Shown one piece after another: positions 10,233-21,638 of a stretch of DNA of 64,000 nucleotides. Every line of letters begins with the position of its first letter. The stretch's first letter is position 1. The DNA is from Balamuthia mandrillaris (Eukaryota > Discosea > Longamoebia > Balamuthiidae). The stretch is from positions 1-64,000 of the forward strand of contig JAVKOQ010000234.1 of the NCBI GenBank assembly GCA_031835245.1, read 5' to 3'. Under the pieces are notes generated by a model that had not been told where the DNA came from, did no database searches, and was given only the letters and a program-made list of their open reading frames with translations. Made by a program: the position numbers and the translations under genes.

Positions 10233-11960
10233 ATGCAGGAAACTTCTCCCTCCGCTGAAACGCTGACTGGTACTTCCAAAGAAGCCCAACAAGAATTAAG
10301 TAGCAACTCTTTTTCCTAACTTTTCAAAAAGCATTGGAAGGAAGCGAACAAAAACTGGTAGCAACTCTTCCCCTCACAAGTAGCGACAGGCCTGCCACCC
10401 TCTCCACCACCCTACTCTTACGAAGGTGTGTGGAAATTATCCTCAGGTTCGGTGGCACTCGCGTCGTTCTTTTCGGTTCGGCTGTGTGGAACGAGCGGCC
10501 CGGCGATTTAGACTTGGTTGTGGAGGGAATTGAGACGCAGGATTCCTTCTGCAAACTTTTTAACCACTTAAAGCAAGAAGTCCGCTGTGAGATTGATCTA
10601 CTACGAGGTGAACACGTGAGTGGTACCCTTGAACAAGTCATTCAAATGTTTGGGTAGTTATCTTGCTCTCTCTGTTGTGACCCTATTTTCCTGTACTCCT
10701 CTCCTCACTTTCTCAAACAGAATGGACGTCACCAACTCGCAACCTTCTTTGCCAGCCAGGTCCTACACCGCGGCACAATTTGAAGCAGAGATAAACCACA
10801 TGATAGTGGCAGAAGGGCTACTTCGACTGCTAGAAAGCGAGACATTGGACCAGGATCAGTTTAATGCATGTGTACCATTTGTTATTGTGGTGTTGTTGGT
10901 TGTTTTGTCTGTTTGCCAGGGTTTTGCTTTTTTTTCTGTTTTGCTTACTTTGAATCTCCTTATGAAACAACAAACCTTGCAACAGGCATTCTACAAACTT
11001 TTTGATTGGACTCGCCAGAAATTCGGGTGGGAAGGAGGCGGCGTGAAGCATTTCGAGGTTTTGCTCGCCTTATTCGGGCCAATGCTGAAAGCCCCAGACC
11101 GACAGCTTGTATCTGATTTACGACAAATTAGAAACAGGCTTTAGTAAGTCACTTACTTAAATGTTCTTCTTTTCTTATTCTTTGTTGACGTTTCATTACA
11201 ACAGTTATAAGCACCCTTTTCCTGAATGGATTGTGCCGCCTACTTATCAGCAACTAAGGACCACATTTATTTCTTGCCAGGGAAGGTACAGTGCATGCTG
11301 TATTCTGGTTGTTATCGGTAATAACAATACTTTGTAGCATCATAAACTTTGTCAGGCAAACGGACAAGTGGCCCCCAGATGTATTCAAAGGCGTTTCACA
11401 ACCTCTTAAGGAGTCAAAACAGGTATGCAGTGCGTTGCTTTTAATACAACATGATGACTTACCGACCTATGGGCGGAATAGAGAGAGGCTGCCCTCAGGG
11501 AGGCATTGGAAAAAAAAGAGAAGGAGTTCAAACAGGTATGTTTAGTGCATTGCTTGTGAATTTAACATGATGATTGACCTTGGTAACCCTATTCAGAGAG
11601 AGGCCAGTCTTATGAAGCAATTGGAAGAATATAAAAAAAAAATACGTTGAGCTGGCAAGCGAAACGTTGCACGAAGGAGGGGAGATTGCACAGAAACAAA
11701 AGGAGCCGAAGGGCAATGAAGCAGCACTTGAAAATCTCATCAAGAACAATGAGGAGGAAAACAAAAGTGAAGAGGGAGAAGAAGAGGAAATTCAAAAGAG
11801 CCAGGATTGTTATTCTTGGCTCACATGCAACAAAAAACAAAAAGGAACGAAAACACTCGCCAAAGCCGTTCTTGGTATGTGCTCGCAACGAAGCAAAGAG
11901 AACCTATTTGGCGGTTGGTGTTTCTGGCATCGAAAACTTTTACTCCAAAAAGAAATACAG
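10233..11960 (+). CDS. MNT-type nucleotidyltransferase with HEPN domain
   Basis: Start chosen at the ATG at 10233; exon 1 splices at 10269 to 10332 in frame. The first domain has VVLFGSAVWN and PGDLDLVV, the GSx..DxD core of minimal nucleotidyltransferases, then CEIDLLRG. A helical domain follows (AAQFEAEINHMIVAEGL, FYKLFDWTRQKFG, SDLRQIRNRLYYKHPF), the last carrying the R-x4-H pattern of HEPN domains. Further exons give KWPPDVFKG and two short coiled-coil exons (REAALREALEKKEKEF), then a Glu/Lys-rich tail. In prokaryotes MNT and HEPN are usually separate adjacent genes; here they are one intron-bearing host gene. The activity is not known. The C-terminal exons may continue into the domain at 12 kb. 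Confidence 0.65.
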
Positions 11961-11989
11961 GTAAAACCAAAACTCTTTCTGTGTTCTCA

Positions 11990-12472
11990 GGAGAGCACGA
12001 CTGCAACAAAGAATTTTGGTACAGCAACAAACCCCCACTCAACGTAAACAACAGAAGCAAGCTTGGAGTGATTTGCAGGAAGAAGACATCGACAAATTGC
12101 CAGAAGCACTTAAAATATTAAGGATCAAGCGTAACGACGTATGGCGTTTCCTGCTAACTTTGGAGCCAGTGAAGTTCGGAAAGTTTGAGGCCTTGTAAGC
12201 ACTACATGGACGCCTTGTTACGAAGAAGCAGTGGCTGCAGCAAACGATGGACCTTGGGGCGACAGCTGGAGTAGCGAAGTATTGTTATGATAATCATAGT
12301 ATAATATCTGATGCTACACCTCTACTGGAAAATGCCAGACAGTCGGTAGGTTAAGGTCTCTTCGTTATCATTCACTTTCGCTAACATATTGCCTCAGTAC
12401 TTTGACCGCATATGGTTCAATATCCAGCCAAAACGTACCAAAAAATCAAACAAATGTACCCGCCGCAAGTGA
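11990..12472 (+). pseudogene. Unknown-domain family, copy A
   Basis: I do not recognise this domain. It matches copy B at 31552-32207: WSDLQEEDIDKLPEAL, DVWRFLLTLE, HGRL, YCYDNHSI and, after an intron, YFDRIWFNIQPKRTKK. Both copies share the intron position before YFDR, so this is a DNA-level duplication rather than a retrocopy. The reading frame of this copy is interrupted by a TAA after FEAL where copy B continues, although the same bases (GTAAGC) could act as a splice donor. It may be the decayed or remodelled tail of the preceding MNT-HEPN gene, whose acidic stretch resembles the acidic N-terminus of copy B. Confidence 0.55.
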
Positions 12473-12617
12473 GTGCTGAGAGCAGCTTGGGGTTTGTTTT
12501 AGTTTGAAGATATATTAGCCTTTAGCTTTTATGCAACCCCTAGCTTTTGGGAGTGTACGTGATCAGATGAACTGAAACTATAATTATTTTCATAATTTAA
12601 AAAGGTTCGCCACCTTC

Positions 12618-15600
12618 TCATAGTTCCCAAGATTCAGGTTCCTGTGTGAGGGAGCAAGGTGGAGCAGGCGGCAACGGTAGTTGCAGGTCGTCTCTGCGGA
12701 ACAAAAACTCCCAGTTGTAATCGTAGAAGGAGATAGAGGTGTCAGCACGATGCTCTGCCAGTAGTCGCTGTGCGGCTGCTGCCTTCCGGTCGTTCAACAA
12801 CGAGGACGTAGTGCACCACTCTAGCATCGCCCTCTCACTAGGGTGGGCGATAAAGTCCTTGCCATACCATTCTAAGATCTTGGGTAATTGGATCTTTCCA
12901 ATTACCACCGCCATCAATGCCAGTAAGTTCATCTACAATATTTTAAAAAACCAAAAAGCCTTACCTTTCGCTCATCTTCATAAAGCAGTACGAACTCTTC
13001 GAGATAGCTCTCCGCAGCTTTTGCAAGCTGGCTATCCAGTTCTTGAACATTGTAGAGCCGGATGGCAGGGCTGGACCGGGTCATCTGTGACATTGAAAAG
13101 TTGATCAAGGGATGGGATTCTCTAAGTGCAAACACCTCTGTGACTTTGGTAGGTGGCTTTTTGTTGAGAGCGCGCCCAAGTTTACCGGCTGATGAATTGC
13201 ACAAGATGGCGTGAGCAAAAAATATGGAGAAAGAACCTGAAACATGAGAGGTGAGGCAATTTACCGAATAAATCGGGCGGCACATTCATTTGAGCTTTCA
13301 AAATCCTAAACTCCACGTCCGTCAAACACACAGCTTGTTGATCGATAACATACGTGGCTGAGTTTAAAAAGTGCAGCCGAGCGCTTGGCTCTTCGCTTCC
13401 ACCAAACTCAATGTGGGCATGAAGCATCATAATATGGTACAAGTTGAGGAAAAACACGAGTTTCTCTTTCTCTGTGAGCCCTTTGGTGGTGACCTAACAA
13501 TTCGGAACAACAATTACAGTTATTGTCACAAGCAAGAAGCTTTGAGTAGAGTAAGACTTTGATACTCACCGCTGACAATTCGCCAGTCGCCCTAACAAAG
13601 AATTCATAGCGAGGATCTAAGAAAATACAGCAAGTGGCGCGCTCTCCAAACTCGGTGAATAAGAACGAATAGTCGCGATAAATGTCGAGGATTTGCAACA
13701 AGAGCTTCTCGGCAACTCCACAAGCATTCGGTGTGGTGCCATCATTTGCCCACGGATAGATGGTGTTGAGTTCTATGCTGGTGCTATCTTGAGCTGCAGG
13801 CAGGAAAAAGTTGGTAGGACGTCTTTGTAGGAACGCCCTATTCCTACTATCTTGTTTTTTGGGAGCGCTGCTGGCCACTGAAGATGGCAGGACTCCCCAC
13901 AAGAGGAATGACACCGTCACATCGATGACCTCATCCAAATTTGCAGGAATCCTCTATGCATTACACGTAAGAAATTCTTCCTCAAGAGAGAGAGAGAGAG
14001 AAGAGAAATAAGGAGAGAAGCAGAGAAGAATAGAATAAGTTGTAGGCCACCTGGGTCTTTTGGACTTTGTTTAAGTGGTCGTTGATCACTCTGTTTAAGT
14101 CTCTCATCCATTCGGTCTTTTCTCGTTTGCTTCGAGCAACTACGGTGTGGAACTTCTTATCGTCCATTCGAACGATCTGGAAGCAGTTTTCCTGATTGGC
14201 CTTCTTTTTAACTGGGCATCATGAAAGAATGAGAGCGATCAGAGGCAATGATCAGCAACCATAAATAACTAAATAAATAAATAAATGCACAAATAAATAA
14301 ATAATAAGGGAAAGCAGAAAATGGTACCTTGCTTCTCCAACTCTTCTCGGACAAGAATAGCATCTGTGTCCATCTTTTCTTTAACAAAATATTTATCCTT
14401 ACCAGATCGGTGTTTCTTGGCAAATAAGAGCACGTCTGAAAAAAGAAAGAAGCGAAACTCTTTCTCTTTGCCCTTAGACGAAAGTATGCACATGTTGCCT
14501 TCTCGAATAAACGTACGAGATGTAGATACCAGCTCGAAATCCTTTCAAAATTTGAGCAACAAATTAACTGGTGAGAACTCGCTATATAAGGCTGTGCGAA
14601 ATACATACTCCCAAACCGCTCAAACGATAGTAGATATTGAGAATGCTCTGTAGATTTGTTGATAATACTTTGCTATTCTTGATGTAGTCCGCAACTAATC
14701 CTATTTCTTTTCCTGCTTCAAGGACGTTATCGTAGTCCTCGGCATCTGCAGGAAGGTACTTGAACAGTTCCTGTTGCACCGAAGAGATAAGAGAGCTGCT
14801 TGTTGCAACGAAAACCACAAATGAAGAATACCTTAAAGAAAAGGTTATATTTGAGGACGCGGTGAAGAGGTTTGCTCAGGTATGTTGTTAGCTTCTCTCC
14901 TTTCAGAGCAGGATCCTTATGCTTAGCCTAGATAGCTCTATGTTAGTTCAGCAGCGAGAGGTAATAGTTATCAATAGACGCTACTCACCTTCCAGAACGC
15001 CTGAAAAGCTGGAATGTTCTTGGCTTTAGAAATGGCAGTAAATGATGTTTCAAAGTTATCACAATACATGCAGTACAGTTTATACCACTTGGACTGATTT
15101 GTGATGCATATTTTGTCCAAGGGGAGAGAGGTTAGAACGCAGTCATTTGATGGCCAGGAAAGCGACAGATAGTACCAGGCGAAGAAAAACGGAGCCTATG
15201 TGCTGGCATAGTACATCTTTGGTCAATCCTCGTAGCTCTTCCCAAAAGTGGAGGTGGACCTTCAGAATAAACTCTATTGTGCTGAAGATCTCCATCATCA
15301 TTTTGCGGTCAAGAATGTGTGCATTTCGCAGCGGTTCGAAGAACACCTAACATATTACCGGGAAGAAACGCGAAAGGAGGAAGAAGAGGAAAGAGAAGAG
15401 GAGCGAGTAGGTTATCCAGAGGTAAGACTTACAATAGAACGAACGATATTACCTTAACCACCATGTCCAGCTCGCTGATGTAGGTGGTTTCGCCTTGTAC
15501 TAAACCCGCCAGCAGTTTCATAATGTGAGTAATGCGCCGCTCGTTATCCCAGTCTGTCAAGTTTTCAGTCTCTAGACTATTGGATCGCCCGCGGAGAGCC

Positions 15601-16037
15601 AAATCTTCTGATAGGGAAGGTGAAGAGGAGAGCCTTCTGCCACTGCCATCGTCCTCAAGGACTTGGTTCTGCGCTTTCCTGATGTGATGCAACATGACCT
15701 CCCTCTCTTGTTGTTCTTCGGGCGGAAGGTCGTCACGAGGGGGCAGAGGGGGAGGTACAGAGTCATCTGCTGCGGCAGGTGCAGCGCTTTCCTCTGAGAA
15801 CCGTGTGTGCACGCCTTGCGGCAGGCCGTAAATGCTGGGTGGAGGAGGCGGCAGCTGCCCCCATGGCGTTCCTGGTCGCATGGTGGCAGCTGGAGCGCGC
15901 ATTATTGGTGAATAGGACGGTGGAGGGGGTAGTGGCACTTCGCTTCCAGGAGAAGTTGCCCCTCCTCCTCCCCCTCCTGAAGGCTGTGGCGTTGCAAGTG
16001 GTGGTGGGATCCTTCGGGTCCCCCTCAGAGAGTTCAT
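12618..16037 (-). CDS. RhoGEF: DH-PH with C-terminal DUF547
   Basis: Predicted guanine-nucleotide exchange factor for Rho-family GTPases. The N-terminus (MNSLRGTRR, start at 16037) is Pro/Gly-rich, with PPPLPPRDDLPP as a possible SH3 ligand. The DH domain follows (ITHIMKLLAGLVQGETTYISEL, HFWEELRGL, YLSKPLHRVLKY-type helix near 14.85 kb). The PH domain is split over exons (FELVSTSRTFIREG, FRFFLFSDVLLFAKK, CFQIVRMDDKKFHTVV, TEWMRDLNRVI). After a linker comes a DUF547-like region: EKLVFFLNLYHIMMLHA, LHFLNSATYVID, HPLINFSMSQMTRSSPAIRLY, LPKILEWYGKDF and a final FYDYNWEF. DUF547 has no settled function. About 12 exons; several introns start GTACGT or GTAAG. Confidence 0.85.
13985..14001 (+). repeat. 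Short (GA)n in RhoGEF intron
   Basis: GA tract in an intron of the minus-strand RhoGEF gene, so (CT)n on its sense strand. Confidence 0.8.
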
Positions 16038-16493
16038 GCGATTATCGAATTATATACTGGTAACAGTTGTTCCTATCGACTTGCTTGTGAGGAGGAGGAG
16101 GTAGAGCGAAGAGGTGATGATGTCTTCAAATCTACGCTCAAGCAATCTTTTTTTTTCTTTGTGCTGGTCGTCGTTGAACTGTGTGCTTGAGTTAGGGCAA
16201 CACTGTTTTAGCTTGCGGAAGAGACTGAGAAGAAGCAGAACTGGAAGAGGAGGCACACGCTTTCCTTTTTAGGTTGTAAATCACCTTAAAAACGAAAGCA
16301 GAGGAGAGGAGAGGAGAGGAGAAAAGAAGCCCCATGGGCAGGACGAGAAAGAAACGACTAGAAAGTAAGAAAGAATGAAAAGAAAGAGAGAGAAAGAGGG
16401 AGCAACAAGAAAGCAAGAAAGGAGGTAACGAAAAAAAAAAAGAAAATGAACAAATAAATAACAAAAAACAAAGCGAAGAGGGAGATGTTCAAT
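16038..16493. other. Intergenic, RhoGEF 5' flank / TMEM161 3' end
   Basis: Both neighbours are on the minus strand, so this holds the RhoGEF promoter and leader and the TMEM161 3' UTR. It is strongly purine/pyrimidine-asymmetric (long C/T runs on the minus strand). No supported gene. Confidence 0.4.
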
Positions 16494-18586
16494 TCACTCG
16501 GGTTGAGCTCGCCGCACGTAAAGAAGGCTGACGCAGGTCCACCCCAAAGAGAAGAGATTCAACCACCAATACAAGAACGAGAGGACGGCAGAGGAGAAGG
16601 TTGACGAAAAGAAGTTGGGGGAGGCGGTGTTGGCGCCAGTGAAAGAGGTGAGGGATGAAAGCAAAGAGGAGGTAAGACCTGCATCCATGGAAACCTCTCC
16701 AGCAATGTGAAGAAGCACAAAGAGGATAAGAGATAGCAGTGCTGGAGCCAACAGCTCCACTGCCACAATGCAGATACAACGATAAACGCTAAGAATCTTT
16801 AAATAAGGACACGTCAGCGTTTCTGAGGTATAGTGAAAATGTTAACCAACATAGGAAGAGAGATGATAACATACACGTATGCGAAGGTTTGAGGCTTTGA
16901 CATGCTCGTCCATAGTGGCGCCTATAAGATTAAGAGCATGAGTAAAAGCTGTGTCCAAAAATGCTTGCACATGCACCCTGAATAGACTAAGTCCCATCAC
17001 ACAGTTTAAAGCCATCACCCAGAGTCTTATTCTCTGGAAAGTAGTCTCTGTCAGTCTGCATAGGCAAGCGAACGTTAATGCATTGAGGTATGCTTCAAGA
17101 AGTCCATGAGAATGAAGGAAAGAAAAACGAACGGTAAAATAGTGAGGCCACGAACAGTGAAGGAAACACTGTCAGAAGTGATGATGTCCTTGCATAGAGG
17201 CTTGACATACATAATAACAAGCAATAGCGATATCAGCAGATATAACACGGACAATAAACTGTTCATTCGTTCATTCATCAGCAACAAAGTAAAGGGATTT
17301 GAAAGAGAAGAAAGTTACTGGGCAAAAGGCCGCTCCACATGTCTCTGTATGTTATGATGGCAAGGCCCTAATCGGAACCTGTTTAGCAGCCACATTGTTA
17401 GGACTGGTAACACTTTGTGTTGCAAACAAGGTAGCCCAAAAGTTACCCAAACAAAAAGGAAACCATGCCCAGCGCTGCGCTCAGCCCAGCCAATACAGCA
17501 GCGATGACCTGGAATGGGAGCTCTATGGTTATTTGCAAGCCTCTTGCTTCCAATAGCCTTCCTAATTGTAGGTTGAAAGAGTGCAGTCCTACCAGGTCCC
17601 ACATGCATCCGACACAATAGTAGCTACTTAGCTTCAATCACAAACAACAACACATAACTCTCAACAAAGAGCAGCTTATCAAGGAATGGGGCAATACATA
17701 CCTTTCCGCAAAGGAAAATCGAAAATGGCCTCAAACTCGGGCAGTTGTAATGTTATCGCACATAACACCAAGCTCAGCAGACCTACCAACACCGTTACCT
17801 GAAACTCGGTTGATCGGAGTCCCGCTTTAGCCGCGCTCCGCAGAACCGCGTAACTGTAAAACGCCAAAAGCAAAGGTGCACGTTACGATAAGCGGGGAGA
17901 GAAGCAGAGAGAGAAGAGCAAAGAGCGAAAAGGGGATAACAAACATGCAATTGAGGCCAAAGAAAGAGAGCGCCGTAAGGAAAAATGAGTCTGGGGGTGC
18001 CAAAGGATAGAAGCCGGCGTAGATACACTGGAAGAGGTAAGTGGGCACAAGGCAAGCCAAGACGTGGACAAGAAAGGTGTAGGCCTCCATGCTGGGAAGT
18101 GTGTTCCACAGCATGTCGCCAGTGAGGGAAACCGCTTTGAGCTGAAGCCGTTGGTGGGACAGCTCTCCTTGCTGTTGTTTCTTGGATTTGCTGGCCTTGT
18201 TTCTCTTTCTGAGGGTGGTGGAGGCTTCCGCAAACTTCACCACAGCCTCTTCTTCTGGTGGCAGACATACTCGCAGTCTTTTTAACATCGCCCAAGCGTT
18301 AAGAAAACGTTCTACAAGAAAAAAAAAACCACAAACAGAAAGCAAAGCATCAAGGGAGAGACAGAGAGATAAGGGAGGGAGAAAAGGGGCTACGCACCCT
18401 TGCAGCCAACGCTCTGCCACAGGAAACAACTTGGCCAGGCGCAGCACCAGGAACGTGATGGACAGTGTCCCCACAAACCTACCACCCAAGAGCTGTTTTT
18501 TTTTGAAACAATAACAAGATCATCAACAACAAAGCGAGAGAACAGACTAACGGAGGACGCAACACAAAGCAAGCAGCACTCACCAT
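16494..18586 (-). CDS. TMEM161: TMEM161-family multi-pass membrane protein
   Basis: Polytopic membrane protein of unsettled role; animal relatives affect membrane excitability. The first exon contributes only the ATG (18584-18586), spliced to LLGGRFVGTLSITFL, closely matching the TMEM161 N-terminus (MALLG..LVVTLL). Next come WAMLKRLRVCLPPEEEAVVKF and a Lys-rich linker, then hydrophobic segments AYTFLVHVLACLVPTYLF, TALSFFGLNCMFVIPFSLF, EFQVTVLVGLLSLVLCAI with LQLPEFEA, and LPFQVIAAVLAGLSAALG. The C-terminus has ALLSLILFVLLHIAGEV and FLYWWLNLFSLGWTCVSLL. About 10 exons. The YWW segment near the end also fits the family. Confidence 0.8.
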
Positions 18587-18902
18587 GATGCCGACAAATG
18601 GTGAAGCACACTTGGGGCACTTTTGGCTGCCTTTGCTTTTTTTTTTTTTGGGGGGGGGGTTTTTGATTTCAGGCAGAAATCATAGGATTGGTCAGATCAG
18701 GAATTATTAATCTTGAATGACGTAAGCCTAAGAGCACAGCAAACAAGGGGCAAAGAAGTAGCAGCAGCAGCAGCTACGCCACAGGAGGGGGAGACCAAGG
18801 AGACGAGTGACCTGCTTACTTACGGCCAAGCCGCACCGGTCCAGCCGCTGAAAAGAAGAGGGGGAAAGAAAGGCCTGTTTGTGCAACTTTTCCTGGGGAA
18901 GG
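18587..18902. promoter_or_regulatory. Divergent promoter, TMEM161 (-) / ATG16 (+)
   Basis: About 315 bases between the two starts, with a T-run followed by a G-run near 18640-18660. A plus-strand frame upstream of the ATG16 ATG is open but not family-like and is read as leader. Confidence 0.35.
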
Positions 18903-19044
18903 ATGGAAGTGGTAACGCCTTGTTTGCAAGGAGAATACAATGCCAACTGGAGGGAGCACATAGTCGCCAGCCTCCAACAACGAAACTTGCTGCAGCGTAC
19001 CTTCTTTCAGGAGTTGATCACACGACGTACGTTGCGTGCCCTCG

Positions 19045-19091
<47 letters not shown>

Positions 19092-20281
19092 CACCTTTCC
19101 TTTTTCATCTCATTTTCATTTTGCAATCCAGAGAATGGTTTGCTGGCGCGAGAAAAGGTTCTAAATCACAAAACCAATTCTCTGGAGAGAGAGCTGCTGC
19201 GGCTGAGGCAAGAGAACGCTGAGCTTCAACACAAGACACAACACGAAGCCTCCTCACCTATTGCCATGTTCGTTTCGATCCTCACTTTTCTCCATGCTTC
19301 TGATTCTCTTCTGTTATGATTGTGTTGTGCCTTTTCTCTGTCTGTTTATCATGTTCTCTCTTTCTCTCTATTTGGGCTAACCGTACCCTGGTTGGGGATG
19401 TAAGAACAGCCCTGGTGGTTCTCCTTCTCCACCATCAAGAGGATCCTCTTCTTCATCTTTGTCCAGTAGTTTCATGGGCGACCTTGATGCATTCAAGCTA
19501 CAACAAGAACTGACAGAAAGCTACAAACGAAACTCTGAGAACGCCACCGAGTTGCTAAACCTCAATAAACAACTCAAAGAAACCACCGAGCTCTTGAAAG
19601 CCAGCAAAAGAGAGTACGCTTTCACTATCCTTTCTTGCTTTCCCGTTTGTTTTTTGTCTGTTGCTTTTTGCTTATTGCGTTTCATTCCATTATGCTTAAC
19701 TCCTTCGCCTCAAGTGTTGAGAAATGGAAGGCAGAGCACGCTAACGAACAAGCATTAACAGCCAAGTTGAGGGAGGAACTTCAAGACAAAGAGGCAGTTA
19801 TCCAAGTCTTGAAGGACGAATTAGAGTCATTGCGGGTAGGATCCTGGCCGCTCTTGTAAACGTTTTCACTACTTAGCAAGCTTCTCTCTCCCTCTCACAG
19901 AGTGAATTAAGAAAGCATCAAGCGAAGCTTGCAGAATTAGAAGCAGAGAATCAAGACCTGTTGGAGCGGTGGTTGAAAAAAGCGCAGGAAGAAGCTCACA
20001 AGGTTAATACTGCCAATGATTTTTACCAAGAAATGCTATTGGCCATGCAACAAAACAAGTTATTACAAGACGCACAAGCCAGAATGCCTGAGGGAGGCCT
20101 TGCTGACCTCGCATCAAATTCTGGGTATTGTTTTGCTCTTAACTCACTCTCCTATCTCTCTGTTTTCTGTCTCTCGCGTGCTTTTCTCCTTACTGTTGAT
20201 GCAATAGGGGGAACGCAACAGTCACTGTGCCTAAGAAAGCCAAACTCAAAATTGTAAGTAGTCAAACTTGTCCCCTTTCTC

Positions 20282-20331
<50 letters not shown>

Positions 20332-21408
20332 TCCCTCCCAACATGCACTGGTAATAACCCCTTATTGGCGTTGATGACAAGAAGGGACACAAAGCTGAAG
20401 TCAATTCGGTGGCCTTCAATTCTACTGGAAGCAGCCTGGTGACGGGGTCTACCGATAAAACTGTTAGAGTATGGGACAGTGAAAAAGGCGGATTGCGGAC
20501 AACACTCTCTGGAGCAGTGCAATCGGTAATGTCAGTGGGTTTCTCTCCTGACGACAGCCTGGTGGTCGGCGCAAGCAATGACAATGCCACGCGAGTCTGG
20601 AGCATGGAGTATGGGCGCGTACGCCACACGCTGACCGGCCACATAGGCAAAGTCTTTAGTGCAACGTTCTCTGGGGACGGACAAAAGGTAGTGACTGGCA
20701 GCCATGACCGCACCATCAAGATATGGGACCTCAACAAAGGCTATTGCAGCCGTACAATTTTTTGTTACTCGAGTTGCAATGACTTGGACCTCAGCAGCGA
20801 TGGTAATCTTATATGCTCTGGCCATATGGACAAGAAGATACGTTTTTGGGACTCAAGGAGCGGGGATTGTGCTCATGAATTGCGAGAATCACACGCCAAA
20901 CAAGTTACTGGAGTCTGCTTCTCGCCAGGCTCTACTTCAGTATTGACTGTATCGCGAGATAACACTCTGAAACTTGTTGACGCACGAACCTACCAGGTGG
21001 TTAACAGCTACCGTGCAGAACACTTTCATGTTGGGTCCAATTGGTATTGTCATGCTTCCCTTCTTTATACCCCCTCTTTTGTCTTGTGCCTGCTCGTCTA
21101 GTGTATCCTAAAGAAGTCTTTTCCTTCCTATTTTTACAAAAGGACGAGGGGCTGCTTCAGCCCCGATGGCAGTTTTGTAGCAGCGGGTTCAGCGCAGGGA
21201 GCCGTTTATGTGTGGAACACAGAGTCGGCTGCTTTAGAAATTATGCTGGAAGGGGAGCACTCGTACGTACTTTTTATTGTAATCCTTGTAAACATTGCAC
21301 TCACTCGCTAGCATGAACAGGGGCGTGGTGCATTGTGTGGCATGGAGTCCCAGTGGTGAGGCACTCGCCAGTGTCTCTGCAGACCGTACTCTTGTTCTGT
21401 GGGCATGA
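18903..21408 (+). CDS. ATG16: ATG16-type autophagy protein, coiled coil + WD40
   Basis: Scaffold that joins ATG5-ATG12 and directs ATG8 lipidation on the forming autophagosome. Start at the ATG at 18903. The N-terminal helix (ANWREHIVASLQQRN, FFQELI) matches the ATG5-binding region of ATG16L1. A long coiled coil follows over several exons (NSLERELLRLRQEN, ELLNLNKQLKETTELL, LEAENQDLLERW). The C-terminal WD40 repeats include VNSVAFNSTGSSLVTGS, KTVRVWD, DRTIKIWDLN and the final repeats CFSPDGSFVAAGSAQGAVYVWN and VAWSPSGEALASVSADRT..LW, almost as in animal ATG16L1. The domain layout is that of animals and Dictyostelium; yeast Atg16 lacks WD40. About 8 exons; two introns carry (CT)n. Confidence 0.93.
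19052..19089 (+). repeat. (CT)n in ATG16 intron
   Basis: Dinucleotide tract within the intron that begins GTACGT near 19028; CT on the sense strand. Confidence 0.95.
20279..20329 (+). repeat. (CT)n in second ATG16 intron
   Basis: Dinucleotide tract in the intron separating the coiled-coil exons from the WD40 exons; CT on the sense strand. Confidence 0.95.
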
Positions 21409-21498
21409 TGAACAGCTGGTATAGCGAGGACGAAAGGTCACCTGTGTTTTTTTTCGATTTTGTACAAAATGTGAAGAAGATTCTATCGACATAATTTC

Positions 21499-21504
21499 AA
21501 TAAA
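21499..21504 (+). terminator. ATG16 poly(A) signal
   Basis: AATAAA about 90 bases after the ATG16 stop. Confidence 0.6.
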
Positions 21505-21581
21505 TATTATCAGACATATTTATTGGCGACGAAAGCTTTTCCCGCCATTTTTGAGAAAGAAAGCAAAACAAAAAGGCAGGC

Positions 21582-21584
<3 letters not shown>

Positions 21585-21635
<51 letters not shown>
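21585..21635 (+). repeat. (GA)n directly before HAUS4 ATG
   Basis: GA tract ending at the base before the HAUS4 start codon at 21636. It lies in the leader or promoter; unlike the intronic tracts, the sense strand reads GA. GA tracts near starts can act as GAGA-type promoter elements. Confidence 0.9.

Positions 21636-21638
<3 letters not shown>

Noticed and set aside
11990-12472. Copy A as a processed retrocopy spread by the LINE
   Set aside because: It keeps the intron found in copy B, so it was duplicated as DNA.
16494-18586. TMEM161 gene as a transporter
   Set aside because: The multi-helix pattern alone would fit, but the N-terminal LLG..VGTL start and the YWW C-terminal helix match TMEM161 better.
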